From: Thermoplasmata archaeon
Lineage (GTDB): Archaea; Thermoplasmatota; Thermoplasmata; Lutacidiplasmatales; UBA184
NCBI GenBank assembly: GCA_021816955.1
Contig: JAKAWP010000007.1
Span: forward strand, 1 to 44,838
Direction of reading: 5' to 3'
DNA length: 44,838 nucleotides
This document shows positions 1 to 9,443 of this stretch, piece by piece. How positions within the stretch are numbered: the stretch's first letter is position 1; each line of letters opens with the position of its first letter. The notes below the pieces were generated by a model. The model was not told the origin of the DNA and searched no databases. It saw only the letters and a list, made by a program, of their open reading frames with translations. The translations under genes and the position numbers were made by a program.

Positions 1-2
1 AA

Positions 3-110
3 CGTCGCGTGTGGCACCTGAATCTGCTGAAGGGGACGAGGGAGGATCTGAAGAAGCTCGGCTACGGCGGGCTGTTCCGCGAGGACGCGAGGTCAGGCTC
101 GCCGCTGTAA
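3..110 (+). CDS. C-terminal tail of an unidentified protein (5' end outside window)
   Basis: The frame is open from the window edge and ends at TAA 108-110, giving 35 residues that look like a normal globular C-terminus: mixed charge, aromatic residues and a 'KKLGYGGLF' segment. I do not recognise the family. It sits 16 bases before the end of the decayed IS66-type transposase on the opposite strand, so it may be a host gene interrupted or bordered by that element. The call rests only on open frame and composition, so confidence is low. Confidence 0.35.
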   Translation, partial: RRVWHLNLLKGTREDLKKLGYGGLFREDARSGSPL

Positions 111-126
111 CAGGTGGCGATAGTCG

Positions 127-1052
127 CTATCCAGGTCGTGAGATTCTATTACGCTCGGCCTCCCGATTCGAGCGACTGCCTCCACTTACCTTCCGCGCGA
201 TCACCATTGGACGGAGCGCGCGTTCGTCGCGGTTGTTTGTCGCCTCGACCTGCGGGTCAGCCACGAACCGAAACATCCACCCCCGGGCATTCCGTTCCAG
301 CAGGTGCCGCACGAACCGATACGACCCGAGCCGCTCCTCGAGGCTCCGCTCCAGTCGCGCGGCCTTCTCCATCGATCTCATCCCGCGACTTGCCTCGATT
401 CGGGGTAGATCGCCTGTAGGAGGGGCGGGACCCCCGCTCCCTCCGCCCCCAAGAACTCCGCCAGCTCCCTTGCGTCCCGCAGGAGGTGCGCCCAGCCGTC
501 CGGTTGCGGCCGCTTCGTCTTCCGCGCCAGGGTCGCGAACGCCGAGTGTCGGTCGTTAACATCCGTCCCGACAGCCTGCTCCCCCACCAGCCCGAGCGGC
601 CCCTCGTGCCCGTTCGACGTCGTCACCGGATAGATCGCTTCCGGCCGCGTCGTCACGGTCCAGCGGCGGCGGTTCTCCCCCTGCCGCCGCCACGACGGCG
701 AATCCAGGTGACGGGTCGGCGCGTGACGCCTCGCGACGACCAGTTCCACGTAGAGCGATCCGAACGCCTCCGTCAACTGCTCGAGCGTGTGGGTTCTCTC
801 CCCCTCGCTCACCCGCAGCCCTCGCCGGCGTACGGCGGTGGGGGTAGCCACCCCACCCGTTTCCGGGAAACGCCCGGACCGTGTCCCGCGTAGGCGATAG
901 ATTTCCCGACATCCGACCTGCCGTTGTAGTCCGTTTCGCTGGTCGAACTGATATCCATCTTCATGATGGTTCGGCGCGCGCGCGAGAGACTGCGAGGCGG
1001 CCGAAGCCGGAATCGAGGGAAGGGTTGCGTCATGGAGGGGCGCACCGGGCAA
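127..1052 (-). pseudogene. Decayed IS66-family DDE transposase
   Basis: Two minus-strand reading frames that meet at 378-381 together resemble the C-terminal half of an IS66 transposase. The upstream frame (1052 to 378) carries 'SWRRQGEN', 'GHEGPLGL', 'VNDRHSAFATL' and 'WAHLLRDARELAEF', matching the IS66 region around the second catalytic Asp and the conserved W-A-H-L-x-R-D helix. The next frame (381 to 127) carries 'VEATNNRDERALRP' and 'RKVSGGSRS', the usual IS66 segment around the catalytic Glu. The gene is therefore frameshifted near 380, lacks a recognisable N-terminal half and has a degraded end. IS66 elements normally need accessory tnpA/tnpB genes; none is seen here. It is an inactive relic marking the left side of the glycan gene region. 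Confidence 0.6.
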
Positions 1053-1144
1053 CGGGCCGGGACAAGACGGGATTGCATGGCCCCGACCGGGTTAATCGGT
1101 GGGCCTGATTGGTGGCCTTCGTCGGGCGGCAGGGAATCGTGACG

Positions 1145-2371
1145 ATGGAGGCTTTGGCCAACACCGGCACGTACCGCCTTCGGATCGCCATCGTGAGCGT
1201 CGTCATGGTACGAACGAAGTCAGGACCTCGTCTGCCGGGTGGCGAAGGAGGAGGGCTCCTCCATTTTGCTCGGTTGGCCGAGGAGTGGGTCAAACAGGGT
1301 CACGATGTGGCCGTTTATACCAATCTGCCGGGAGCCTTTGAAGGGAAGTGCACGGTAGTCTACCCGCTCGAAGTCCCAAACGAGCGCCCCGGCAAGGCCG
1401 GGTCCATCACCCACGCGCTGAGGACGATGCTGACGGGTCTGCGCACTAGACCGCGGGGATTGGAACGTGCCTCAGAGACCGAGGGAGATGGTTGGAAATC
1501 GATCGTGATAACCGCTTCTCCAAATCCCCCCGACTTGTTGATCGGGCGCTCTCTGGCGCGTGCCTCGGGATCACCGCTGGTCGTGGCATTTCACCACATC
1601 ACACCCCCTCCATGGTGGTTTCCATTCCGACGGGGAGGTCTGATCCGGTGTACCGGGGCGTGGGTCCTTGGGCAGGTCGGACTGGCCGTGACGAAGGTCG
1701 GGGGTCACACCCCCTCGATCGACCGACTGAGAATCCTGCAGGAATCGGGGTGGAGATTTGCTGGGCCCGTACTGACCGATGATGAGTTTCTAGACCCGGC
1801 CTCCTTAGGACGCAATCCGCCTAATCCCAACCGAACTGTCGAGGTCTGCCATATCAGTCGGCTTTCTCCGATGAAGGGGATTTTCGACGTTCTCGCCGTC
1901 TGGGATAGGGTTCACAAGTCCCTGCCGACTGCCAAGCTGCTTATCGGCGGCGACTTCGAGTCCGAGTCGGTCGAGCGCAAGGTCGACAGAATCTTGAGCC
2001 AGAAGGGCTTGAGAAGATCGGTCACGCTCTTGGGTCCTCTTTCGCAGTCGGCCAAGACCGAGGTGCTCGAGTCGTCCCGCCTATTCCTTTTCCCAAGCTA
2101 TGAGGAAGGCTGGTCGCGTTCCGTCATGGAAGCGGCTTCTCATGGTTGTGTCCCTGTCGTCTATGACCTGCCCGCGTACGACTATTTGGGTACGGACTTG
2201 CCCCGGGTGCCCCCGGGGAACACATCGGAGATGTCCTCCGTCGTCGAGTCTCTTCTCCGCGACCCGATCCGGCTGCGCAGATTGGCGCTCACCCTCCAGC
2301 CGATTCCCGCACGCTACGCTGCGTCCACCATCTCCCGATTTCAAGCGGCGTTCTTATCACGGCTCCGTTGA
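1145..2371 (+). CDS. Family 4 glycosyltransferase (GT-B fold)
   Basis: This is a probable cytoplasmic retaining glycosyltransferase that moves a sugar from a nucleotide donor to a lipid-linked or protein-linked glycan. The N-terminal half has the usual start 'RIAIVS' followed by a Gly-rich loop ('PGGEGGGLLHFARLAEEW'). The C-terminal half has the donor-site signature 'PSYEEGWSRSVMEAASHG', the E-x7-E motif of GT4 enzymes. I place the start at ATG 1145 because the Rossmann strand begins soon after it. A TTAAT element at 1090-1094 predicts transcription starting near 1118, after the possible GTG at 1109. The product would be 408 residues, normal for GT4. Its neighbours are a methyltransferase, a flippase and more glycosyltransferases, so it probably helps build a surface glycan. 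Donor and acceptor cannot be told from sequence. Confidence 0.85.
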   Translation: MEALANTGTYRLRIAIVSVVMVRTKSGPRLPGGEGGGLLHFARLAEEWVKQGHDVAVYTNLPGAFEGKCTVVYPLEVPNERPGKAGSITHALRTMLTGLRTRPRGLERASETEGDGWKSIVITASPNPPDLLIGRSLARASGSPLVVAFHHITPPPWWFPFRRGGLIRCTGAWVLGQVGLAVTKVGGHTPSIDRLRILQESGWRFAGPVLTDDEFLDPASLGRNPPNPNRTVEVCHISRLSPMKGIFDVLAVWDRVHKSLPTAKLLIGGDFESESVERKVDRILSQKGLRRSVTLLGPLSQSAKTEVLESSRLFLFPSYEEGWSRSVMEAASHGCVPVVYDLPAYDYLGTDLPRVPPGNTSEMSSVVESLLRDPIRLRRLALTLQPIPARYAASTISRFQAAFLSRLR

Positions 2372-2817
2372 ATGAAACGGGCCGACGTTCCCGTCATCCC
2401 CAGGCGTGATGCGCCGCCGGAATCTCCCCTCGGTTCACGCCAACCGCCAGTAGCCGACCCGGCTCAAACCTCCTACAGGGGATCCCCTCGGTCGAGGCGG
2501 GATCCGACAGGTTAGAATGACACCACAGGTGCCAAGTTCCGGGAGAAATTCAACTGGGACGAGGAAGATGCCCGGTCCTGACGGGAGGGATGCACTGTGA
2601 AGGAAGAGCTCCCCGGCGGTCGACGCTCCGAGGCAGACCACAACAGACCACAAAGCTGAACGCCTACGTCCCTTCGAGGACAGGGTCCGTCTTCCACTGG
2701 AGCGGAGGGGTCAGGCTCAAGTCGAGGCGTTCTACGGGTTTTGCGATGAGAAGGCAAGCCTGCCTGCCCACTGCGGGCGATCGATCGAAGAGCGGGGACC
2801 GAGGGTCGGCCCACACC
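2372..2817. other. 446-base stretch without a recognised gene
   Basis: This stretch lies between the GT4 gene and the methyltransferase. The frame of the methyltransferase stays open upstream to 2590, but that extension is Arg/Ser/Pro-rich and unlike a protein domain, so I treat it as non-coding. I see no clear TATA element, tRNA or repeat. Confidence 0.5.
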
Positions 2818-3531
2818 ATGAAAACTCGAAGTGCCGCGTGTTGGGCGAGAACGCTTCTCGGGGAGGTTATCGATCTCCTCCGGCGGCCCTCTCCCCGCCG
2901 GCTCCAACGATGGAAGGCGCTGATTCTGCTCGGCCTCTCCTTCGGGAAATTGGCGTCCTTACGACTGTTTGTCGAAGCGCCGGTACACGCCCGTACCAGA
3001 CTTGAGTTCCTCGAGAGCGCGGTGAGGGCGGCGTCGCTGCCCGGACTCTGGCTCGAGTTTGGCGTGGCTCGAGGCGACTCAATCAACTTCATTGCGGCCC
3101 AGATCGACCCGCTGGCAATCCACGGTTTCGACTCCTTTTTCGGACTGCCGGAGGACTGGAACCGGCTGTTTCGAAAAGGCGCTTTCTCGCTGCAAGGGGC
3201 GCTTCCCGCGGTCCGCCAGAACGTCACCCTGCACGTGGGACTCTTTCAAGAGAGCCTACCCGCCTTCCTTCTTCGAACGCCCGGCATCGTGGCGTTCGCC
3301 CATATCGATTCCGACCTGTATTCCTCGGCATCTTTTGTACTCGACCGGCTGAGCGATCGCTTGAGTCGGGGGACCGTTCTGGCCTTTGACGAGTTCATCA
3401 CACCCTCCCCCATGAAGAATGAGGCGCACGCGTTCTCCGAGTTCCTCCACCGAACGGGATGGAAGTACGAAGGGGTCGCCACGCACGTCGGTGAGATGGG
3501 AGATCTGAAGGTAGCGGTTCGCATCCGATGA
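2818..3531 (+). CDS. TylF/macrocin-type SAM-dependent O-methyltransferase
   Basis: The product is a class I methyltransferase of the TylF (Methyltransf_24-like) group, which methylates hydroxyls on sugars. Seen in sequence: the SAM-binding strand and loop 'LWLEFGVARGDSINFIA', the second strand 'IHGFDSFFGLPEDW' typical of TylF relatives, the metal-site type segment 'FAHIDSDLYSS', and 'VLAFDEF' before the end. Start ATG 2818 gives 237 residues and a hydrophobic N-terminal helix (about residues 30-50); upstream residues are low complexity. It is co-oriented with the GT4 gene 446 bases upstream and probably decorates the glycan assembled by this cluster. The exact substrate is unknown. Confidence 0.8.
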   Translation: MKTRSAACWARTLLGEVIDLLRRPSPRRLQRWKALILLGLSFGKLASLRLFVEAPVHARTRLEFLESAVRAASLPGLWLEFGVARGDSINFIAAQIDPLAIHGFDSFFGLPEDWNRLFRKGAFSLQGALPAVRQNVTLHVGLFQESLPAFLLRTPGIVAFAHIDSDLYSSASFVLDRLSDRLSRGTVLAFDEFITPSPMKNEAHAFSEFLHRTGWKYEGVATHVGEMGDLKVAVRIR

Positions 3532-3811
3532 CTCTCGGGTCTTGCCGACCTGCACCCCAATGAGAAGAGGACACCGTACTCCAGACGAGGCGGAACCCGG
3601 AAGCGCGGCGTCGCCTTTCGTCTCCATCGAGACGCCGCGCATCCCCTTTCGCAGCCCCGAGCGGAAGGATACGTAGCATCGCACAATCGCGTTCGCAGAC
3701 ACGGTTTGCATCGGTCCGGCGTTCGACCGATCCGATGTCGGGCGATCAGTTCATCGGACCGGGAACGCAGCTGCCTCTCGCTTGTCCCCCCCCTTCGCTG
3801 TCGTTCCTCGC

Positions 3812-5371
3812 TCACGGCGTCAGCCACCGGAGCAGCGGGCCGACCACGTACTTCCAGCGCGGAGCGGAAATCAGGATCGTATCCACCATTTCCGTCGTGA
3901 CGCCCCGGGTCCACCGAAGGAGGACCAGAAAGAGGGCGAGGCCGACGGCTACCCCCGCAACGGCACCCAACGGCCCGGCTCCCGGCACCGCAAGGATCAC
4001 GCCGATCGTGGCGGCCATGGCGACCGACGCCGTCCAGATGGAGAGGAGGGGCCGCCACGCGATCCGAATCAGCCCGGTCCCTCGCAGCCCGAAGTAGAGC
4101 ACGACCAGCGGCACCCATGCCATCGCGGAGTTTCCGATCGCGGCCCCGGTGAAGCTGAAACGCGGGATGAGGACAACCGACAGGGCGATGTTGCTCAAGA
4201 GGGCCAGCGCCGAGGCGTACATCACGAGCGGGGTGCGCCGGATGCCGAAGGCCAGGCTCCCGAGCACGGTGTACGGGATCGCGGCGGCGGTGGCGAGGAG
4301 GAGGATCCTCAGCGGCTCGCTCGCCGAGACGTAGGCGGGCCCGACGAACAGCCCGAGCGCGACCGGCGCCACGGCGCTCAGCAGGAGGGCGGCCGGCACG
4401 TAGACGAGCACCACCAGGGCGATGGAGACCCCGACCACGGAGCGGATCCCCTCCGCATCGTCGCGCCCGAAGAGCGCCGAGAGGCGGGGAACCAGGACGG
4501 TGCCGAACGGGTTGACCAAGTAGGCGGCCGCGCTGGCGGCGAGAATGGCATAGGTGTAGATGCCCACCGCACTGAGGTCTACGAACGCCGCGAGGATGAG
4601 CCGGTCCACGTAGAACGCTCCCGTCCCGAGCAGGCCGGCCACGTAGGCGGGAAGCGAATAGCGGAAGAGTTCCGGGAACATGCGGCCGATACCGGTCGGT
4701 GGTCGGCCGCGGGCCGGCGAGCGCTCGAGGGACGCCGTCTGTCGAAGCACCACCCCGAGGCAGAGGCTCGCGCTGACCGCCATCCCGAGGCTCCACCCGA
4801 CGACGACCGTCACGGGAGTTCCTGGAAACGCCCGGAGAAGGCCGACCGTCCCTCCGTACATCACGATGGTTTGCGCCATGGTGATCGCCGAGAGCGCCAT
4901 GAACCGCTGCAGGCCGGCGAGCAGCGACTGCAGCACGCCGACGGCCATCGATAGGCCGGCGAAGATGGCGAGGAGGTCGAGCAGGGCGGCATAGCTGGCC
5001 GTGTGGAAGAAGAGGCGGCTCCATTCCGCGGCGAACCCGACGAGCAGGACGATCGCGGCCCCGGCCAGCAGGAGCGCAACGCCGAGCGCGAGCCGGGCGA
5101 GCCGGCGCGCCCGGATCGCATCTCCCTTGCCACGATAGTAGGCGAGATAATGCTGGAAGCCGTTTCCGAGCCCCAACGAGGTGAATCCGACGACCACGGT
5201 GGCGATGGCGGCCAGGAGGGAGATCGTTCCAACCTCCGCCGACGAAGCGGTCCGGGCGAGATACAGGTAGAAGAGGCCGCCTCCGAGGGCGAGCGCGACG
5301 GTGCCGGCGTAGATCCAAGGGACGCTCCCGCTCGGAGTGGCAGCGGGATCGGTGGAGAGGGGGTTAGACAA
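3812..5371 (-). CDS. Wzx-type oligosaccharide flippase (MOP superfamily)
   Basis: This is a 519-residue polytopic membrane protein with about 12-14 hydrophobic segments, of the polysaccharide biosynthesis/flippase family. Members move lipid-linked oligosaccharides across the cytoplasmic membrane. Typical features are the first helix pair ('LGGGLFYLYLARTASSAEVG'), the 'LGLGNGFQHYLAYYRGKG' loop, and 'YAILAASAAAYLVNPFGTVLVPRLS' in the middle. It starts with TTG at 5371-5369. That start is supported by a strong Shine-Dalgarno sequence, AAGGAGGA, six bases upstream (5385-5378), and no better start lies in frame. It is convergent with the methyltransferase and surrounded by glycosyltransferases, which fits a Wzx-like export step for a surface or S-layer glycan. 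Substrate is not predictable. Confidence 0.85.
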   Translation of the reverse strand: MSNPLSTDPAATPSGSVPWIYAGTVALALGGGLFYLYLARTASSAEVGTISLLAAIATVVVGFTSLGLGNGFQHYLAYYRGKGDAIRARRLARLALGVALLLAGAAIVLLVGFAAEWSRLFFHTASYAALLDLLAIFAGLSMAVGVLQSLLAGLQRFMALSAITMAQTIVMYGGTVGLLRAFPGTPVTVVVGWSLGMAVSASLCLGVVLRQTASLERSPARGRPPTGIGRMFPELFRYSLPAYVAGLLGTGAFYVDRLILAAFVDLSAVGIYTYAILAASAAAYLVNPFGTVLVPRLSALFGRDDAEGIRSVVGVSIALVVLVYVPAALLLSAVAPVALGLFVGPAYVSASEPLRILLLATAAAIPYTVLGSLAFGIRRTPLVMYASALALLSNIALSVVLIPRFSFTGAAIGNSAMAWVPLVVLYFGLRGTGLIRIAWRPLLSIWTASVAMAATIGVILAVPGAGPLGAVAGVAVGLALFLVLLRWTRGVTTEMVDTILISAPRWKYVVGPLLRWLTP

Positions 5372-5377
5372 CTCGCT

Positions 5378-5385
5378 TCCTCCTT
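5378..5385 (-). promoter_or_regulatory. Shine-Dalgarno site that decides a TTG start
   Basis: On the minus strand the sequence AAGGAGGA lies six bases before TTG 5371. It justifies using the rare TTG codon as the start of the flippase gene, so the transcript is leadered here, unlike the leaderless genes elsewhere in the window. Confidence 0.6.
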
Positions 5386-5880
5386 CGAGCCGAAGCCGGT
5401 CCGGGCTGAGCCAAGTGGGGCGGCTTCGGGCCCCCTAGGCTCCTGCGACCTGAATGCCGCCTGCACCGTTCGCTCGGGAGAAGGGTTGTTCCCCGTTCAG
5501 GCTCGGGCGCGAAGCGGGGCGTCCCGCGCAGCCGAGGACAGCCGGAGGCGTCGTTTCGAGCGGCGACTTCGCCATGGCGTTGATACGGGCGATTGCCCTG
5601 AGTATTAATCTACTGGGCAGTCGGTAGCTCGTTCGATGCGGGAGGCGTCGCCGCGACGGCACGGCACCTTTGCGACTTCCCGGCGTGGCCCGGTCACGAG
5701 CGAGGCATCGCGGCCCTCCTCTCGGTTGCCCCGCGTTCGAATCGGGCGGAGGCGTCGGAGCGGCCTGTCGGGCCGGAGGCGCGCCCTCATTCGCCTCGCA
5801 CCCCGGGAGGGGCCGACCGGGTCTCGCGGCCCGGGGCGCGATGGTTTTCCTCCCTGCCGCGGAATGAACCGGGCGGAGGG
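5386..5880. promoter_or_regulatory. Intergenic region between divergent flippase and glycosyltransferase genes
   Basis: About 500 bases separate the divergent starts. The only clearly AT-rich spot is GTATTAATC at 5602-5610, which could act as a TATA element for either direction, though it is far from both start codons. An Arg-rich open frame at 5636-5884 overlaps the next start by ATGA but has no protein-like character. No RNA gene or repeat is seen. Confidence 0.35.
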
Positions 5881-8238
5881 ATGAGAGCGCCCGACCCCGC
5901 CCCGACGGCGCCCCGCCGCCCTCCGTCCGCCGAAGCCTGGATCGTCCACTACGGGGACCGGGCGATCCTCGAGCGCTGTCTCTCCTCGTTCGAGGCGGAG
6001 GGGGCGCGCGACGGCCTGAGCGGGATCACCGTCTGGGCGAACGAAAGCTCGCCCGACTTGCGCCGGTCGATCGCGCACGACCACCCCGGGGTGAGGGTGC
6101 TCGGGAGCGCCGAGAACCTGGGATACGCCCGGGCCGCCAACGAGGCGCTCACGCGAAGCGACGCCGATTTCCTCGTGCTCCTGAACAACGACGTCGTTGT
6201 GACTCCCGGATGGTTGCCGCCGATGCTCGCCCTCGCCGAAGGCGATCCGTCGGTCGCCCTCGTGCAGCCGAAGCTCCTCTCCTCGCGTGATCCGGAGCTC
6301 TTTGACGCGGCCGGCGCCGCGGGGGGGTTTCTCGACCGGTTCGGCTTTCCTTGCTGCCGGGGCCGGATCCTCGAGACGCGGGAAGCCGACCTCGGCCAGT
6401 ACGACGATTCTCGGGAGGTCTTCTGGGCGTCGGGCGCGGCGCTCCTGATGCGGAGATCGGCGGTCCGGGACGCGGGCGGGTTCGACGAACTCTTCTTCAT
6501 GTGCCACGAAGAAACGGATCTCGCCTGGCGCCTCCACGCCCGCGGCTACCGAAGCGTGGCCTGCGGCGAGTCGAAGGTCTTCCACGAAGGCTCGGCCACC
6601 TTCTCGAGCCGCCGGGAGTTGCGACGGCTTCAGCGGTACCTCCGGCACCGCAACAGCCTGCTCCTGGTGCTCAAGAACTGCGAGGCACCCGAGCTCTTGG
6701 TCCGAGCGCTTCCACGCCTGATGCTCGAAGTGGCGAGCTGGCCCTACTTCTTCGTGCGCGACCACGGCGAGCTGCGCGCCTCGATCGAAGGATTGGCCTG
6801 GATCGCGACCCATCCCCGTTCGATCCTCCGCGTGCGAAGAACGGCCCGGGCCCTGCGGACGCGCCCGCGCCGAGAGTACGCGCACCTCTTCGTTCCGGCG
6901 GTCGTGCCGATCGCCTACTTCCTGCAGGGCCGACGACGGTTTTCCGACCTCGCGGAGCAGGGGCCGAGAGCCACTCGGGCCCCTTCCGCGGTCCGTCCCG
7001 CCGCCCGGCCGACGCCCTCGGATCCCTCCCAAGGAACTCGGGCAGGGCCGAACGATACGTGGCGGTCACACAGTACCCGACGAGGGGCCGGGTTCGCTCC
7101 CTTGCTCGGAGGAGCGGCAACGGGGTGGTCGCCCCCTCCGGCTGGCCGAAACGACGAGGCTTTACCGGACCACCCGTCCCGAGCGCGGAACCCCAACCGC
7201 CGGCCTCCCGACCCGGTCGGCAACGGCGTGGCATGCGTCCTACGACCCGTCCTTGCAGGGGGCGCAACGGCTAAACAAGGGCGCCGGGATGGCTCGCCGG
7301 GTGAGCCGTTCCGCTGGCCTCCGATGTCCCTTCTCAATGGAAATGGGGCTTTCCGCCAGGTCCCCGCCGGGGAACGGGGCGACCGTTCGGCGGATACGAA
7401 CGAACTCCCCGGGCTCTCCATCGTGATCCCCACGTTCAACGAGGCGGCGTCGCTGCGACCGCTCCTGCCCCGGCTGTCTGAGGTGGTCCAGCAATGTTCC
7501 CCGCTGGTGGCGGAGCTGATCTTTGTCGATGACGGGAGCCAAGATGGGACCCGCCAACTGATCCGACAGTACGCGGAGGAATTGACGACCGTGCCGGTTC
7601 GATTGCTGGCGCGAAGCCGTCCTTTCGGCTCGGCAAATGCCGAATTGTACGGCTGCCAACAGGCCCGAGCGCGCTGGGTGGCTAAGCTCGACGGAGACGG
7701 TCAGCATGCCCCGGCCCTGATCCCGCGGCTCCTCGAAACCATAGACGAGGAGGTCGACATCGTCGTGGCGTCTCGGTACTGCGAGGGAGGGGGAAACCAC
7801 TGGCCGGCGGTTCGCGGAGTGATCAGCCGGTCGGCTCGATTCTTGGCCGGTCTAATCCTCCCCCCGGCGCGACGGCTGTCGGATCCGATCTCCGGATTCT
7901 TCCTTGTGCGTCGATCATTAACTTTGGGGCTCGACCCGGCGCTTGCCCGCTACAAGCTCCTGCTGTACCTCCTTGCGGCGAATCCCCGGGCACGCGTGCG
8001 CGAGGTCCCCCACCAGATGCTGAACCGGACCGGGGGAAGGTCCAAGATCGCTGGGTCGGATCTGATGTTTGTCCCGCGGTTCTTGGCCGAGCTTCTGTCG
8101 TATGGTCGAGTGTACCACGCGCACGGTCGCCTTCGGGACGCGCCCACCGGAACATCGCACGCGAAAATGCAAGAGACGAACCCCGCCCCGCACGGCACGT
8201 CCCCCCACCGCTCGCAGCCCTCGACCCTCGAACGATAA
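5881..8238 (+). CDS. Tandem double family 2 glycosyltransferase, fused or read through
   Basis: One 785-residue open frame carries two GT-A domains. Residues about 17-360 look like a rhamnosyltransferase-type GT2: 'ENLGYARAANEA', 'LLNNDVVVTPGW' (DxD-like metal site) and 'EETDLAWRLHARGYR'. Residues about 495-745 look like a polyprenol-phosphate mannose/glucose synthase: 'LSIVIPTFNEA', 'ELIFVDDGSQDGT', 'AKLDGDGQHAP' and 'SDPISGFFLVRR'. The roughly 120 residues between them are Pro/Arg/Gly-rich with no domain character and look like translated spacer. A possible separate start for the second enzyme is ATG 7324. So this is either a genuine fusion, or two genes whose spacer happens to lack a stop in this GC-rich DNA. 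The first would extend a glycan, and the second would make the lipid-phosphate sugar donor. Confidence 0.75.
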   Translation: MRAPDPAPTAPRRPPSAEAWIVHYGDRAILERCLSSFEAEGARDGLSGITVWANESSPDLRRSIAHDHPGVRVLGSAENLGYARAANEALTRSDADFLVLLNNDVVVTPGWLPPMLALAEGDPSVALVQPKLLSSRDPELFDAAGAAGGFLDRFGFPCCRGRILETREADLGQYDDSREVFWASGAALLMRRSAVRDAGGFDELFFMCHEETDLAWRLHARGYRSVACGESKVFHEGSATFSSRRELRRLQRYLRHRNSLLLVLKNCEAPELLVRALPRLMLEVASWPYFFVRDHGELRASIEGLAWIATHPRSILRVRRTARALRTRPRREYAHLFVPAVVPIAYFLQGRRRFSDLAEQGPRATRAPSAVRPAARPTPSDPSQGTRAGPNDTWRSHSTRRGAGFAPLLGGAATGWSPPPAGRNDEALPDHPSRARNPNRRPPDPVGNGVACVLRPVLAGGATAKQGRRDGSPGEPFRWPPMSLLNGNGAFRQVPAGERGDRSADTNELPGLSIVIPTFNEAASLRPLLPRLSEVVQQCSPLVAELIFVDDGSQDGTRQLIRQYAEELTTVPVRLLARSRPFGSANAELYGCQQARARWVAKLDGDGQHAPALIPRLLETIDEEVDIVVASRYCEGGGNHWPAVRGVISRSARFLAGLILPPARRLSDPISGFFLVRRSLTLGLDPALARYKLLLYLLAANPRARVREVPHQMLNRTGGRSKIAGSDLMFVPRFLAELLSYGRVYHAHGRLRDAPTGTSHAKMQETNPAPHGTSPHRSQPSTLER

Positions 8239-8273
8239 TACCGCGCACGACTCCGGAGCCACCGTACCGCGCG

Positions 8274-9443
8274 TTACCGACGAACGGTGGCCTCGTGGAA
8301 GGCCCCGTAGAAATCGGAGAATACGTTGTCCCACGTGTAGTCGATGAATCGGTTGCGAGCTGCCTCCGCAAGACGCTCGAACCGGCGCGTGTCCGCCGCG
8401 AGATCGACCAACGCTTGGCGGAGGGCTCCAAGATCCCCGCTTGGGACCAGGACCCCGGTTTGACCGTTCCCCACGGAATCGCGTATCCCGGCAACGTCGT
8501 ACCCCACGACCGCGCAGCCAAACGTCTGTGGCTCCACGGCGCTCAGCCCCCAGCCTTCCTTCTCGGAAGTGACCAGCGCCACCTTCGCCCGACGATAGAA
8601 GCCACGCTTGATCGGCTCGGGAACGCGGTCCGTGAAGACCGTGCGACCGGCGATTCCCAGCCGGGCGGCTTCCTCGAGGAGGCGTCCTCGGTACGTCGCG
8701 TTCTCGAATGGCCCAATCACGGCCAGCCTCCAGTCGGTGGGAAGCCCGGCGAAGGCGGCAAGGCCGTGCTCGACTCTCTTCCACGGACGCAGGGGCCCGG
8801 TGATGACGGCCAAATTCTCCTTGACGTTCCCGCCGAGTTCGGCCTTGGTGGGTAAGTCCACCCCTGACCGAACCACCCGGATCGACCGGAAGCCAAGAGT
8901 GCGGAGTTCCGCCTCGGTCGAGCGGCTGTTCGTGATGACCGGCCGATCCCGATACAGTCGAGGCGAGATTCTGTTCTGCACGAATTCGAGCAAGAGGCCG
9001 AGCCCCCCCACTTTTCGAACGAAGGTCTCTCTCGGTATGACATGATGAACCATCGAAAGGGTGGGTTGATGAGTCAAGAGCGGGGTGAAGTACGGAATGC
9101 CGCTGATCGACTCGAAGATTACGGCGTCCCGATACCTGCCCACCACTCGGGCCATCGCGTGCAGAAACGTGGTGGGTTCGGACCCGGCCCGAACGATCTT
9201 CACGCCGTCCAGATCCTCTTGGATCGGCGCGCCGGGAAACCGTGCCGAGAGCCACGTCACCCGGTAACCGGCAGCGACCAATCGTCGCGCCATCTCGAAG
9301 CAGTATCGTGGGGCCCCGCCTGATTTGGGATTCTGAGGGTCGTCGTAACAGAGGACGAGCACGTGCGTGGCGTCCGGAACACTCCGCGTGCGACCCGGCC
9401 GCCCTGCTTGGGACGGCGATCGCCGCTGCTCCTCGCGGTACAT
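8274..9443 (-). CDS. Family 4 glycosyltransferase (GT-B fold)
   Basis: This is a 389-residue retaining glycosyltransferase. The domain starts at 'HVLVLCYDDPQNPKSGGAPR', a common GT4 N-terminus with the Gly-rich acceptor loop. The linker strand is 'VITGPLRPWKRVEHGL', followed by 'LAVIGPFENATY', and the C-terminal donor site is 'SEKEGWGLSAVEPQTFGC', the E-x7-E motif. The first 26 residues are charged and may be a non-conserved extension. It is convergent with the double GT2 gene, with 35 bases between stops. It belongs to the same surface-glycan cluster, probably adding a hexose to the growing chain. ATG 9443 is the only reasonable start. Confidence 0.85.
   Translation of the reverse strand: MYREEQRRSPSQAGRPGRTRSVPDATHVLVLCYDDPQNPKSGGAPRYCFEMARRLVAAGYRVTWLSARFPGAPIQEDLDGVKIVRAGSEPTTFLHAMARVVGRYRDAVIFESISGIPYFTPLLTHQPTLSMVHHVIPRETFVRKVGGLGLLLEFVQNRISPRLYRDRPVITNSRSTEAELRTLGFRSIRVVRSGVDLPTKAELGGNVKENLAVITGPLRPWKRVEHGLAAFAGLPTDWRLAVIGPFENATYRGRLLEEAARLGIAGRTVFTDRVPEPIKRGFYRRAKVALVTSEKEGWGLSAVEPQTFGCAVVGYDVAGIRDSVGNGQTGVLVPSGDLGALRQALVDLAADTRRFERLAEAARNRFIDYTWDNVFSDFYGAFHEATVRR

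Noticed and set aside
3246-5318. 690-residue open frame on the minus strand
   Set aside because: It lies over the flippase in another frame and translates to Arg/Pro/Gly-rich sequence without domains; a GC-rich shadow.
5722-5750. T-loop-like GTTCGAATC
   Set aside because: Only four base pairs can form around it and no acceptor, D or anticodon arm is present, so it is not a tRNA.
5636-5884. 82-residue Arg-rich frame overlapping the GT2 start by ATGA
   Set aside because: The overlap looks operon-like, but composition is non-protein and there is no Shine-Dalgarno or TATA support.
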